Below are positions 54,503 through 63,206 of a DNA stretch of 64,000 nucleotides, in pieces. The notes beneath the pieces were generated by a model, which had not been told where the DNA came from, searched no databases, and worked only from the letters and a program-made list of their open reading frames with translations. Numbering within the stretch: the first letter of the stretch is position 1; each line of letters begins with the position of its first letter. Source of the stretch: Halobacteriovorax sp. JY17 (GTDB lineage: Bacteria; Bdellovibrionota; Bacteriovoracia; Bacteriovoracales; Bacteriovoracaceae). The DNA is taken from the NCBI RefSeq assembly GCF_002753895.1, contig NZ_NJER01000001.1, positions 62,001 through 126,000 of the forward strand. Reading direction: 5' to 3'. The translations under genes were made by a program, and so were the position numbers.

Positions 54503-55774
54503 ATGAATTTTTTCGACGAATTAAAAGCACGTGGAATTATTGATGCTCTCTCTCACGAAGAAGAGCTAGAGAAGAAGTTTAATGAAGGCGGAATGTCCTT
54601 CTATTGTGGGTATGATCCTACGGCAAGATCTCTTCAGCTTGGAAATCTCTTTACCATTGTAACTTGTATGCGCTTTCAAAAAGCAGGGCATAAGCCTTTT
54701 ATGCTCGTTGGTGGAGCTACGGGAATGATTGGTGATCCATCTGGGAAGAGTGAGGAGAGAAATCTTCTCGATATGGATACGCTTAAAGAAAATATCGAAG
54801 CGATTAGAAACCAGCTGGGACAATTTGTTGACTTTGATGGTGGTGCTAATTCTGCGGTTCTTGTTAATAACGCCGATTGGTGGCAAGGGCTTGGCTTTCT
54901 AGAATTCTTAAGAACTATTGGAAAGAGATTTAGAGTTAGCGAAATGCTTAATAAAGATTCTGTAAAATCAAGAATCGAAAGTGATGCGGGGATCTCTCTA
55001 ACAGAGTTCTCTTATCAAGTACTCCAGGCCTACGACTTTGTGACTTTAAATAAAGAACACGGTGTTTCTCTACAGATTGGTGGGTCCGATCAGTGGGGAA
55101 ATATGACGGCGGGAACTGATCTCACTCGTAAGATGAATCAAAATCAAGTTTACTGTATGACAATGCCTCTTGTGACTGATCAAAACGGTAATAAGTTTGG
55201 AAAGTCTGCTGGAAATGCTGTCTTCTTAGATGGATCGATGACTTCTCCGTATAAGATGTATCAATTTCTTCTAAATCAAGATGACGCTATCGTGGACGCT
55301 CTACTTAAGTATTATACATTCTTATCTCTTGATGAGATTGCTGAGCTTAAGGTCATGACAGAGTCAGAACCACACCTTAGAACGGCTCAAAAGAGTCTTG
55401 CTGAACATATAACAAAACTTGTTCATGGTGATGAGGGACTCGAATCGGCAATGAGAGCGACTAAGTTCTTCTTTGGAGCAAAGATTGAGAATGTATCAGA
55501 CGCCGATGTCGCTTCAATTTTTGAAGACACTCCCTCTGTAGAGTTATCTAAAGATTTATTAAATGATGGAAGCGTAATTGAAATGCTCTCTGAGACACCA
55601 CTCTTTAATAGTAAGAAAGAGGTGAGAAGAGCAGTTGATCAAAAAGGTATTTATATTAATAATATTGCGATTGAAGGGGCCGATCAAACTCTTTCAAAGG
55701 CTGATCTTGCTAGCGAGACAGCACTTGTTCTTAGAAAAGGTAAGAAGAATTACTGTGTCGTAAAGTTTAAATAA
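54503..55774 (+). CDS. tyrS: Tyrosyl-tRNA synthetase
   Basis: 423 residues, TyrRS type 1. The tyrosine/ATP site is in YCGYDPTARSLQLGNL (HIGH variant QLGN), ATGMIGDPSGKSEERN follows, QIGGSDQWGNMTAGTDL binds the substrate, and NKFGKSAGNAVFLD carries the KMSKS equivalent (KFGKS). The C-terminal S4-like domain (EVRRAVDQKGIYINN) binds the tRNA. It begins two bases after gltX. A hairpin follows the stop. Confidence 0.97.
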   Translation: MNFFDELKARGIIDALSHEEELEKKFNEGGMSFYCGYDPTARSLQLGNLFTIVTCMRFQKAGHKPFMLVGGATGMIGDPSGKSEERNLLDMDTLKENIEAIRNQLGQFVDFDGGANSAVLVNNADWWQGLGFLEFLRTIGKRFRVSEMLNKDSVKSRIESDAGISLTEFSYQVLQAYDFVTLNKEHGVSLQIGGSDQWGNMTAGTDLTRKMNQNQVYCMTMPLVTDQNGNKFGKSAGNAVFLDGSMTSPYKMYQFLLNQDDAIVDALLKYYTFLSLDEIAELKVMTESEPHLRTAQKSLAEHITKLVHGDEGLESAMRATKFFFGAKIENVSDADVASIFEDTPSVELSKDLLNDGSVIEMLSETPLFNSKKEVRRAVDQKGIYINNIAIEGADQTLSKADLASETALVLRKGKKNYCVVKFK

Positions 55775-55781
55775 CTTCATC

Positions 55782-55811
55782 TTGGCCACAATTCATGTGG
55801 CCAAATTTCTT
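55782..55811 (+). terminator. Terminator-like hairpin after tyrS
   Basis: TTGGCCACA at 55782-55790 pairs perfectly with TGTGGCCAA at 55796-55804 across five bases, seven bases after the stop. It is followed by ATTTCTTC, a weak T tract. Confidence 0.7.
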
Positions 55812-55863
55812 CAAGAAAAATTCTCTGTTGCCGATAATTATATAAATTAAATTTAGGGGTAAT

Positions 55864-56205
55864 ATGACGAGTTTTAATCAAAATTTATTAAATGAAAACT
55901 TTGGTGACGATAAGGAAATTCTTATTGAGTTAGTTGATGTTTTCTTTTCAGAACTACCCAATATGATCTCTCCGATTAGGAAGTCAATTGATGAAAATGT
56001 GAGTGCTGATCTACACTTACACGCTCATACCTTGAAGGGGGCAGTTAGTAATTTCTTTGCAGAAAAATGTGTTGAACATTCTTTTGAGTTAGAAAAAATG
56101 GGAAGAAGTGGAACTATCGATATAGAACGAGCCAATTCTCTCTTAAAAGCTCTAGAGGCTGAATTAGAGGGGCTTTCGAAAGATTTAAGGGATTATTTAA
56201 CGTAG
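55864..56205 (+). CDS. HPt-domain phosphotransfer protein
   Basis: 113 residues consisting of one histidine phosphotransfer domain. The phosphorylated His is in LHLHAHTLKGAVSNFFA, with the adjacent Lys and Gly conserved, and the four-helix-bundle pattern extends over the rest (ALEAELEGLSKDLRDYL). It relays phosphate between a hybrid sensor kinase and a response regulator. No such partner is in this window, so it is an orphan relay protein. Confidence 0.9.
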   Translation: MTSFNQNLLNENFGDDKEILIELVDVFFSELPNMISPIRKSIDENVSADLHLHAHTLKGAVSNFFAEKCVEHSFELEKMGRSGTIDIERANSLLKALEAELEGLSKDLRDYLT

Positions 56206-56214
56206 GAATTGGGC

Positions 56215-56257
56215 AAAAAAAATCGACGATTGCAGATCATCCTGTTGCCATCGTCGA
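56215..56257 (-). terminator. Rho-independent terminator on the minus strand
   Basis: ATCGTCGA/TCGACGAT arms (56250-56257 with 56223-56230), extended by GCA/TGC past one mismatch, form a stem with an 11-base loop. In the minus-strand RNA eight U residues follow directly (A run at 56215-56222). It lies about 190 bases downstream of the START-like gene. Confidence 0.75.
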
Positions 56258-56380
56258 CTTATAGTGCTCATTAATTTTTTTGTCTCTGCCTTGTATTTAT
56301 TCTAACCGCGGCCTCAATTTTTTAAAAGGAAAATCTTCATTCTTTTTTTCTTTTTCACTGAAGGTTTTTTATCGACTAGA

Positions 56381-56415
56381 GGTAAGTCTTCGTTATTAAA
56401 AACTTACCACTTTTT
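56381..56415 (+). terminator. Hairpin with T run
   Basis: GGTAAGT at 56381-56387 pairs with ACTTACC at 56402-56408 over a 14-base loop, followed two bases later by TTTTT. Possible end of a plus-strand transcript from the HPt gene. The 244 bases between the HPt gene and the next gene otherwise contain T-rich stretches and no coding frame. Confidence 0.45.
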
Positions 56416-56449
56416 CTGTTTATTATTGGCTTCTTTTACTCGGGTTAAT

Positions 56450-57133
56450 TTATTTCTTAGAAGAAAGACTTTGTATGATTTCTTGGTACGCATTGATGCC
56501 TTTTAAAGAATCTGTAATAACTTTTTCATATTTTCTTAGAAGACTTTGGTCTTCTTTCTTCACTCTCTTTATCTCAGCTCTTACTGCTTCAATTGAAGCG
56601 AGTGTGTCTTCCAGCATAGAGCTTTTTACGAGTCCCGCGAGAAAAGACTTTGGCTTAACCAGACTGTGGTACTCCATAAGTGTCTTACCCTTGTATGCTT
56701 TGAATTTAGCACTTCCTTCAACACTCTCAGCACTCTCTGAAGTGATCATCCACCACTTCGCTGTATATTCAGTATCTGAGACTTTCTTAAAGTCACTGGC
56801 ATGAGTGTAGTGTGAGTTTGAGAGGGGCCACGGAAGCTCTAATTCATAGCTCGTATATACTTCCGTAGGGCCAATATGTTTTACAGGAGTAGATACAAGG
56901 ACATTTGGTAGGTAGTTCTTTTGATGATCAAGGGCGAGGAAGATCGCCAAAGTCTCAAGCGGAGTGGCATCAACTATTTGATAGATGTGAATTCTAGGCC
57001 ATGGATTAGCATTTACTTTTTCTTTGTAGAGAATTTGCTTTCCCTGCTCAAGAAGAGGGAAGTCTTTCTCTTTTATGGCCCCGTGCGCAACTACACTTGT
57101 TAGTAAAACATAGAGAGTAAGAAATATTTTCAT
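56450..57133 (-). CDS. Exported START/SRPBCC-like lipid-binding protein
   Basis: 227 residues with a signal peptide to about Gly18-Ala19 (VVAHGA). The mature protein has the START-type pattern of a long curved sheet and C-terminal helix (RIHIYQIVDATPLETLAIFL, VYTSYELELPWPLSNSHYTH, AKWWMITSESAESVEGSAKF, LMEYHSLVKPKSFLAGL), like bacterial StAR-related proteins that hold a lipid. Its position beside the hydroxylase, PAP2 and ceramide genes suggests a carrier of sphingolipids or their precursors through the periplasm. That link is inference. Confidence 0.75.
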   Translation of the reverse strand: MKIFLTLYVLLTSVVAHGAIKEKDFPLLEQGKQILYKEKVNANPWPRIHIYQIVDATPLETLAIFLALDHQKNYLPNVLVSTPVKHIGPTEVYTSYELELPWPLSNSHYTHASDFKKVSDTEYTAKWWMITSESAESVEGSAKFKAYKGKTLMEYHSLVKPKSFLAGLVKSSMLEDTLASIEAVRAEIKRVKKEDQSLLRKYEKVITDSLKGINAYQEIIQSLSSKK

Positions 57134-57251
57134 TATTTTGGTCCAATTCTTAGATTTTAGTAAACATCTTCATTTCAAAGTCACAACGATTTTACAAGCT
57201 GAATATTTTCTGGCAATTAAATTATATAAATTCCAAAAATTTAAGGCCCTT

Positions 57252-57866
57252 ATGAAGAAATATGACTCAATCAAAATATTTGAAAATCCTGTGCTTGAAG
57301 CTTGTACTCATGTGCATCCAATTATCCCTTTAATTCTCTGGGTTCCAGTAGCCATTTACTGGGGGATCTCTGGACAGACGACTTATAGCCTATCCCTAGG
57401 TGAGATGCTTTCTTGGTATGCTATTGGACTTCTGGTTTGGACATTCACAGAATATATACTTCACCGTTATATGTTTCACTTTCCTGCAAAGGGACCACTT
57501 GGAAAGAGATTTGTTTTCCTATTTCATGGGCTTCATCATGACGATCCTAATGATCCTACGAGACTTGTAATGCCACCTGTGCCAGCAATCATTATTATGG
57601 CACTTCTCTATGGTTTATTTTCTCTAATGGTTCCTGCGAGGTATTTAGAAGTCTTTATGTCTTCATTTGTCATAGGCTACCTCTGCTATGATTATATTCA
57701 CTATGCTACTCACCACTTTAAGATGAATAATAAAGTGGGGAGATACTTAAAGAAGTTTCATCTTCAGCATCACTTTAGACATGAGAAGGCGAAGTATGGA
57801 GTGAGCTCTCCTCTTTGGGATATAATTCTAAGAACTATGACAGGCCCTAAAGAAGAGGAACACTAG
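57252..57866 (+). CDS. Fatty acid hydroxylase / sterol desaturase superfamily membrane protein
   Basis: 204 residues from the ATG at 57252, preceded by AAGG; a longer frame to 57138 lacks this. Four membrane helices and the di-iron histidine clusters are seen: HRYMFHFP, HGLHHDDPNDP, HYATHHF and HLQHHFRH. Size and motifs fit fatty-acid 2-hydroxylases (FA2H-type), which hydroxylate the acyl chain of ceramides. Ends three bases before the PAP2 gene, so probably in one transcript with it. Confidence 0.88.
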   Translation: MKKYDSIKIFENPVLEACTHVHPIIPLILWVPVAIYWGISGQTTYSLSLGEMLSWYAIGLLVWTFTEYILHRYMFHFPAKGPLGKRFVFLFHGLHHDDPNDPTRLVMPPVPAIIIMALLYGLFSLMVPARYLEVFMSSFVIGYLCYDYIHYATHHFKMNNKVGRYLKKFHLQHHFRHEKAKYGVSSPLWDIILRTMTGPKEEEH

Positions 57867-57869
57867 GTA

Positions 57870-58679
57870 ATGCTTAAGTATCTCGCGATAGCTTTTATCA
57901 TTCTTATTTCAAGTTCATACTCATTAGCAGATACACCTATTGGAGAGTCTACTTGGAAAGATATTAGAACTTCTGTGAGTTGGCTTGTTAGTGGTTCTGT
58001 AGAGCAATTTAGAACGAAGAATAACCTCTACTATCTTGGGGCTGCACTGCCAGTGACTTGGTATGCTTTTGAGAAAGACGAAGATAATCTTGCAAGCGCT
58101 AAACGTAAAGGAAAAGCTCCAAGACATATTCGCCTTGCTGGCGATTTTGGAGTGGTTCTAAGCTTTCCAATCCTACAATCTTCTTTCTATGCTTATGGAA
58201 GAAAGTATAAGAATAAAAAGGCCATGCAATTTGCTATGGAATATCTCTCCTCAATGTACTTAGCTCTTGTTGAATCAGGGGTATTAAGTTTTGTTCAAGT
58301 TCATCATAGACCTGATAAAGAGAATCTAAGCTCCTGGGAGACTGGCTTTAGAGGGGATTCATCTTTCCCATCAGGGCACGTTATTCCGTACTATGGACTC
58401 TTCTTTAAGACTCTTCAATTCTATGGACCTTATTGGGCGGTAGCTCCTGCAGTTCTTTCTATGTGGGCGGCTAAGCAACGAGTGAGGTCTGCCAAGCATT
58501 ACACATCAGATGTTGTCGGTTCATTCTTTTTAATGGCATTTGCTTCGGAAGGTGTTCGAAAAGTTGCTAAGTATAAGAACAATCATCCGTTCTATAAATG
58601 GGCATTTGAACATGAAGCGAATATTTCAGTCATTCGGCACGATGGAGCTTATGGTCCTGCTGTTGTTTGGAATTACTAA
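57870..58679 (+). CDS. PAP2-family phosphatase
   Basis: 269 residues. Signal or anchor at the N-terminus (YLAIAFIILISSSYSLA). The phosphatase motifs are present: HHRPDKENLSSW (motif 1 variant), SSFPSGHVIPYYG (motif 2, with the catalytic His) and RVRSAKHYTSDVVGSFF (motif 3). Such enzymes remove phosphate from lipid phosphates or undecaprenyl pyrophosphate at the periplasmic side. In this neighbourhood a sphingoid- or ceramide-phosphate is a reasonable substrate, but this is not shown. Confidence 0.9.
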   Translation: MLKYLAIAFIILISSSYSLADTPIGESTWKDIRTSVSWLVSGSVEQFRTKNNLYYLGAALPVTWYAFEKDEDNLASAKRKGKAPRHIRLAGDFGVVLSFPILQSSFYAYGRKYKNKKAMQFAMEYLSSMYLALVESGVLSFVQVHHRPDKENLSSWETGFRGDSSFPSGHVIPYYGLFFKTLQFYGPYWAVAPAVLSMWAAKQRVRSAKHYTSDVVGSFFLMAFASEGVRKVAKYKNNHPFYKWAFEHEANISVIRHDGAYGPAVVWNY

Positions 58680-58683
58680 TTAA

Positions 58684-59679
58684 TTAAAGCCAATTTCTAT
58701 TCTTATAGTCTTTTAATGTTATAGCGATAGTCTTCTCTAAACTCCATTCGTACTTCTGAGAGAGTTGATCTATTGATTTTTGTGAATTACACGTCCATGC
58801 CTTAGGCAGAAGTTCATTCACCTTATCAGGAGTGAGGCGAATATCTATTTTCATAAACTTTGAAAAGAATCCTATAATACCTGCAAGTATTCTTATGAGT
58901 AGAGAAGGGATCTTCAAGTTGAATAAGTACCTTTTATTCAATTGCTTCTTTATTTCATGGTAGAGCTCTGCCGTTGTGATGGTCTGAGGGTAGGAGCTAA
59001 AATATATTTCAGGAGCTGTATTATTAAGCTCTAGGCTTTTAACAATTGTCTGTACGAGATCATAGACACAAACGAAACTATACTCGTTCTTATCGCCATC
59101 TAGTCCCGCTGTTACAACAAATGAGCCCTTAATCATTTTAAAAATATCTAGTACAGCTGGGTCTCTTGGGCCTATTACCATTGGTGGTCTAATAATGGAA
59201 ACGCTCCATTCTTTAGGACAAAGCTCTTTTGTAAATCTCTCTGCAAGTTTCTTAGACTTACCATAATCACTAACAGGTTTTGGAATATCAGTTTCCACTT
59301 TCTCTTCACTTCGATTAGATGGTCCCGCACCAGCAAGGGAAGAAATGAGTGTGAACTTTAGCTCTTGATATCTTTCTTTTAGATCGAGAATAAGTCTCTG
59401 TGTGGCCATGGCATTGACTGTATAGAATTGGTCGACGTTCATAGAATGAACAATCCCTGCAGTATGAATAACTGCATCTAATTTCTCTGGAAGCTCTCTT
59501 ACCCATTTATTCTCATCTGTTGATGAGAGTGAGCCTTGGATATAAGTTCCTGGAACATTAAACTCTCTTGCCTTCGAAGGGTTTCTAACGAGAGCAAAAA
59601 CGTTGTGGCCATTTTTTGTAAGGAGTTCACTTAGGTGAGAGCCAACGAATCCGGTGGCCCCTGTTACTAGGATATTCAT
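58684..59679 (-). CDS. NAD-dependent epimerase/dehydratase; candidate ceramide reductase CerR
   Basis: 331 residues, extended short-chain dehydrogenase. The nucleotide motif NILVTGATGFVGSHLSELL is followed by the catalytic Ser-Tyr-Lys (ISSLAGAGPSN and VSDYGKSKKLAERF, YxxxK). The C-terminal part is hydrophobic (IPSLLIRILAGIIGFFSKF), suiting a membrane-lipid substrate. In Caulobacter a gene of this family (CerR) reduces the 3-keto group of the oxidised ceramide. Here the gene directly follows the ceramide-synthase-like gene (its ATG abuts the previous TAG), in the correct pathway company. Confidence 0.82.
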   Translation of the reverse strand: MNILVTGATGFVGSHLSELLTKNGHNVFALVRNPSKAREFNVPGTYIQGSLSSTDENKWVRELPEKLDAVIHTAGIVHSMNVDQFYTVNAMATQRLILDLKERYQELKFTLISSLAGAGPSNRSEEKVETDIPKPVSDYGKSKKLAERFTKELCPKEWSVSIIRPPMVIGPRDPAVLDIFKMIKGSFVVTAGLDGDKNEYSFVCVYDLVQTIVKSLELNNTAPEIYFSSYPQTITTAELYHEIKKQLNKRYLFNLKIPSLLIRILAGIIGFFSKFMKIDIRLTPDKVNELLPKAWTCNSQKSIDQLSQKYEWSLEKTIAITLKDYKNRNWL

Positions 59680-60804
59680 CTATAGATTCTTAGAGAAGAT
59701 TCGATACGTCTTATAAGGTTTAGCACCCATTCTAAGAAGTGGTTTATTCATGTTGAGGTTATCTTCTAGAATCCAACTCATTTCAACTTCGTTGTATCCG
59801 GCATCAAGACCTAGCTGCTTTGTCTTTGTGTAGAGGATTGATTCAAGACCAAGCTTTCTATACTTTGCCTTCACTCCCATTGTTAGAACTCTCATTCTAG
59901 TCATATACTTTTTAGCATTGAGTAATTTGAAAATTCCAAAAGGAAGAAGTTTTCCATTTGGAACTTGTTTAAATGCCTGATTAATATCTGGAAGAGCTAA
60001 GATAAACCCAGCAGGCTCTCCAGCAACTTCACAGATGAGCAGAAGGTTAGGGTCAACAATGGACTTCATATCTTTACAAGTGTGTTCCCATTCTTCTTTA
60101 AGCATTGGAATAAATCCCCAGTTCTTCTCCCAGGCATCATTGTAGATATCCCAGAGAATATCAGTTTCTTTCTTCCAATTTTTCATATTCACTTTTCTAT
60201 AAGTGATTTTATTAGACTTCTCTGCTCTCGCCGAAATCTTTTCGATGATCTCAGGCATTTCAAAATTTAAGTCTAATTGATAAGCGAGAAGATCTTTTGA
60301 TTTTTGGTAACCAAGAGATTCTGTAAGAATTTGGTGGTAAGGATTATTATAAGTCATCATCACTTGAGGATCGTCGTCAAAACCATTAATTAAAGTTCCA
60401 ACTGCGTAGTTTGTTGATGGGTTCGCTGGCCCCCTCATTTCAGTTTTACCTTTTGATTTTAAGTGAGCTTCAGCAGCTTCAAAAAGTAATTTAAAGACTT
60501 CAGGATCTTCAATTGATTCAAAGAAACCGTAGAAACCAATATTTTCTCCGTGAAATTCATTATGTTTGTTGTTGATGATAGCTTGAATTCTTCCTACATC
60601 TTGGCCATCTTTAGTGGCCATCCAAGATTTGATTTCTGCAGTTAAATAGAAAGGATGCTTAGGACTAAATTGTTCTTTTAAAGAGAGTTTGAGCTGAGGA
60701 ACCCAAATTGGGTCCCCTTTATATAATTTCCATTGAAGATCTATAAAACGTTTTTGATCTTTCTTATTTCTCAGTACGTCTACTTCTTCAATTTTGATGC
60801 TCAT
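59680..60804 (-). CDS. GNAT-like YghO family protein; candidate bacterial ceramide synthase
   Basis: 374 residues of the large GNAT-like family that includes Escherichia coli YghO and the Caulobacter bacterial ceramide synthase (bCerS). Typical stretches are KDQKRFIDLQWKLYKGDP, FSPKHPFYLTAEIKSWMA, RGPANPSTNYAVGTLINGF and EVEMSWILEDNLNMNKPLLR with MGAKPYKTYRIF at the end. bCerS N-acylates 3-ketosphinganine. The gene begins eight bases after the serine palmitoyltransferase-like gene and ends against the reductase gene, a strong operon signal. The assignment rests on family and context. Confidence 0.82.
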   Translation of the reverse strand: MSIKIEEVDVLRNKKDQKRFIDLQWKLYKGDPIWVPQLKLSLKEQFSPKHPFYLTAEIKSWMATKDGQDVGRIQAIINNKHNEFHGENIGFYGFFESIEDPEVFKLLFEAAEAHLKSKGKTEMRGPANPSTNYAVGTLINGFDDDPQVMMTYNNPYHQILTESLGYQKSKDLLAYQLDLNFEMPEIIEKISARAEKSNKITYRKVNMKNWKKETDILWDIYNDAWEKNWGFIPMLKEEWEHTCKDMKSIVDPNLLLICEVAGEPAGFILALPDINQAFKQVPNGKLLPFGIFKLLNAKKYMTRMRVLTMGVKAKYRKLGLESILYTKTKQLGLDAGYNEVEMSWILEDNLNMNKPLLRMGAKPYKTYRIFSKNL

Positions 60805-60812
60805 TTTTCTTC

Positions 60813-62018
60813 CTAGTGATGTATTCCTGGTATATCAAATTCTTTCTTTGCCACTTTAAATACTTCGAGAACTTTAGTTAACTCTTCGATGGAGTGACTT
60901 GCCATATAGCTCGTTCTTATTAGAGCTTCTCCTTGAGGGACGGCCGGAGCAACAACTGGAGTTGCAAATACTCCCATTTCTCCAAGGAACTTTGTTACTT
61001 GCATTGCTTTTAAATCATCTCCAATAAATACTGGAACGATTGGAGTTTCTGATTCGTATGTGTAGAAACCAATTTCTTTAAACCCATTTCTGATAAACTC
61101 AACGTTTCTCCAAAGTCTTGGATGAATTGTATCGTCAGTGTTGATTACATCTAGACAAGCACTTACTGTTGCAACAGCAGATGGTGGCATTGAAGCAGAG
61201 AACATGAACGATCTTGCAGTATGCTTAACATAGTCCATATTCTCTTTTGAACCAGAAATGACTCCACCAATAGAAGCAAAAGACTTTGAGAACGTTCCCA
61301 TATTAAAGTCAATCTTCTCAGTCACTCCAAAGTGATCCATTGTTCCTCTACCTTTATTACCCATAACACCGATTCCATGAGCATCATCAACGTAGATAAT
61401 GGCACCATATTTCTCGGCAAGTTCTACGACTTTATCTAGTTTTAGAATTTTTCCTGTCATAGAGAAGACACCGTCTGCAACGATGATGACATTCTTAAAT
61501 CTGTTAACGTTAGCAGCGAGCTGCTCTTCAAGAGATTCCATGTCATTGTGTTTATATTTAAAGGTAGCGCCAAGAGCTAATCTTGAAGCATCAATTAGAG
61601 AGGCATGATTTTCAGAGTCAAAAATCATACAATCTCTTGGACCACAAATTGCTGAAAGTGTTCCAAGATTTGTTTGCATTCCCGTTGAAAAACAGATTGC
61701 AGCTTCGTGACCTAGGTATGTTGCGAGTTTGTCTTCAAGCTCTTCGTGAATTGTTAAGTTACCATTTAGGAACCTAGAACCCGTACAACCAGTACCATAT
61801 TTTTCGATGGCCTTAATGGCCGCTTCAACAACAATAGGGTGGTGAGTAAGTCCTAAGTAATTATTTGAACCGATCATAATTTGATCTTTCTTATCGTAAG
61901 TAATAACAGATCCCTCAGAGGCTTCGATTGCTCTAAAGAAAGGGTAGAGGTTATTACTTTTTAGCATATTAGCTTTTTCAAGAACTTTTGAGTTACTTCC
62001 AACAAATCTAGATGTCAT
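60813..62018 (-). CDS. spt: Serine palmitoyltransferase-type alpha-oxoamine synthase
   Basis: 401 residues, PLP enzyme of the alpha-oxoamine synthase family (serine palmitoyltransferase, glycine C-acetyltransferase, 8-amino-7-oxononanoate synthase). Visible: SNNYLGLTHHPIVVEAA, YGTGCTGSRFLNGN, DSENHASLIDASRLA, VDDAHGIGVMG with the PLP Asp-His, and GTFSKSFASIGG with the Schiff-base Lys. The N-terminal SNNLYPFFRAIE and the late PAVPQGEALIRTSYMA resemble bacterial serine palmitoyltransferases. As head gene of an operon with bCerS- and CerR-like genes it most likely condenses serine with an acyl thioester to 3-ketosphinganine. Confidence 0.85.
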   Translation of the reverse strand: MTSRFVGSNSKVLEKANMLKSNNLYPFFRAIEASEGSVITYDKKDQIMIGSNNYLGLTHHPIVVEAAIKAIEKYGTGCTGSRFLNGNLTIHEELEDKLATYLGHEAAICFSTGMQTNLGTLSAICGPRDCMIFDSENHASLIDASRLALGATFKYKHNDMESLEEQLAANVNRFKNVIIVADGVFSMTGKILKLDKVVELAEKYGAIIYVDDAHGIGVMGNKGRGTMDHFGVTEKIDFNMGTFSKSFASIGGVISGSKENMDYVKHTARSFMFSASMPPSAVATVSACLDVINTDDTIHPRLWRNVEFIRNGFKEIGFYTYESETPIVPVFIGDDLKAMQVTKFLGEMGVFATPVVAPAVPQGEALIRTSYMASHSIEELTKVLEVFKVAKKEFDIPGIHH

Positions 62019-62066
62019 GCATTTTCCAATTCAAGTGTGTTTATCTAATTCAATTTGAGACCATTT

Positions 62067-62095
62067 TTTCTAGCCCCATGTGAGGTGCTAGTCAA
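62067..62095 (-). promoter_or_regulatory. Candidate promoter of the sphingolipid operon
   Basis: On the minus strand TTGACT (62095-62090) and TAGAAA (62072-62067) are separated by 17 bases, about 50 bases before the spt start at 62018. Five of six at -35, four of six at -10. Confidence 0.45.
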
Positions 62096-62222
62096 TGATT
62101 TCTTGATGCAGTGAAAGATCTATATATCAATAAAACTAGACAAGATCTAAGCTAATTACTTGAAATCATAAAAAATAGGTTAAATTCTTGCTTTTAACGG
62201 TAGAAAACATTACTTAAAGGTA

Positions 62223-63206
62223 ATGAAAAATAAATTGCTTCTTCTTCTTTCTATTCTACTCGTCGTCTCTGGGGTATTTGGCCTATACTGGGTGAAGAAA
62301 TCTGTTGAGATACAGAATAAGAGTACTCAAAGATCCTTTGATCCCCTCCTTCAAAGTGAGAGTGAAATTTTTAAAAATATTGAAAGTGAAAATAGTGAAA
62401 GAGTTTCATCTCTTCTAAGAGAGTCTAAAAAGAAAAAGCCATCAATAAAAGAATGGATCTTTAAAGAATTTGAAAATGAGCACGCAGTTGTTCAAGAGGC
62501 GATGCTTCTGGCCCTTGGTAATTATACAGATAAAGAATCAATAAACTTTCTAATTAGAAAAGTTTCTGAAAGAGAGAATGAGTCTCATTCTCTCTACGCT
62601 TTAAAAGGATTAAGCGCTCATGAAGATGTTCTAAGAGTTTTATCTCTTCAAAAAATATTACTTAAAAATAGAAGTCTTAAGTTTCTCATTCACTACCACT
62701 TCGCTCTCTTTAAAACGAAGAGTTACTTCGCCGATAAGAAGAAAGATCTCTACTGGCTTGTTGAAAAAGGGGAGAGTATTAGTGATTCAGAGGAGCTTCG
62801 TCTCATGGTTATGGGGCTTTCTGAATATGTTCCAAATTTTGAAAAGTTTCATGATCTCTTAAAAACACTACTCTATAAATCTAGAGATGAAGTGGTTTTA
62901 AATAGAGCGGTCATCCACTTATCTGTCTACGATTCTGGTTGGATGAAGGTTCAGACTAAGAAGATTATAGCTTCAGAAAATAGAGCTCTTTTAAAGGAGT
63001 TCTTGGCGCGTTCAGGGGCTTTTTGTCCATTAAATATTTGGGATGCGTATAAATTTTACGCGGAGACCTACAGTGCGCAAGAGGCCATCAAAATAGCGGC
63101 AACAGTAAATATGAAGAAGGCGGAGTCGATTGGTATTGAAGTTGGTTATGATGCTTTAAAACTTGCAGAGATTTTAAAAGTTAAGCGCTCTACTCTTTGT
63201 TATTAA
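62223..63206 (+). CDS. Membrane-anchored or exported helical-repeat protein
   Basis: 327 residues. The N-terminus is an uncleaved anchor or signal (NKLLLLLSILLVVSGVFGLYW). The rest is made of helical pairs resembling HEAT or Armadillo-type repeats (AVVQEAMLLALGNYTDKESI, NFLIRKVSERENESHSLYAL, DEVVLNRAVIHLSVYDSGW), with Lys and Ser abundant. Such repeats bind other proteins. No enzyme motif. Divergent from the spt operon with about 200 AT-rich bases between them; its end overlaps the PilZ gene by four bases. Confidence 0.68.
   Translation: MKNKLLLLLSILLVVSGVFGLYWVKKSVEIQNKSTQRSFDPLLQSESEIFKNIESENSERVSSLLRESKKKKPSIKEWIFKEFENEHAVVQEAMLLALGNYTDKESINFLIRKVSERENESHSLYALKGLSAHEDVLRVLSLQKILLKNRSLKFLIHYHFALFKTKSYFADKKKDLYWLVEKGESISDSEELRLMVMGLSEYVPNFEKFHDLLKTLLYKSRDEVVLNRAVIHLSVYDSGWMKVQTKKIIASENRALLKEFLARSGAFCPLNIWDAYKFYAETYSAQEAIKIAATVNMKKAESIGIEVGYDALKLAEILKVKRSTLCY

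Noticed and set aside
56206-56449. Small RNA gene between the HPt and START-like genes
   Set aside because: The hairpins are better read as a minus-strand terminator (eight U residues follow the stem in that sense) and a plus-strand hairpin. No promoter for a separate RNA was seen.
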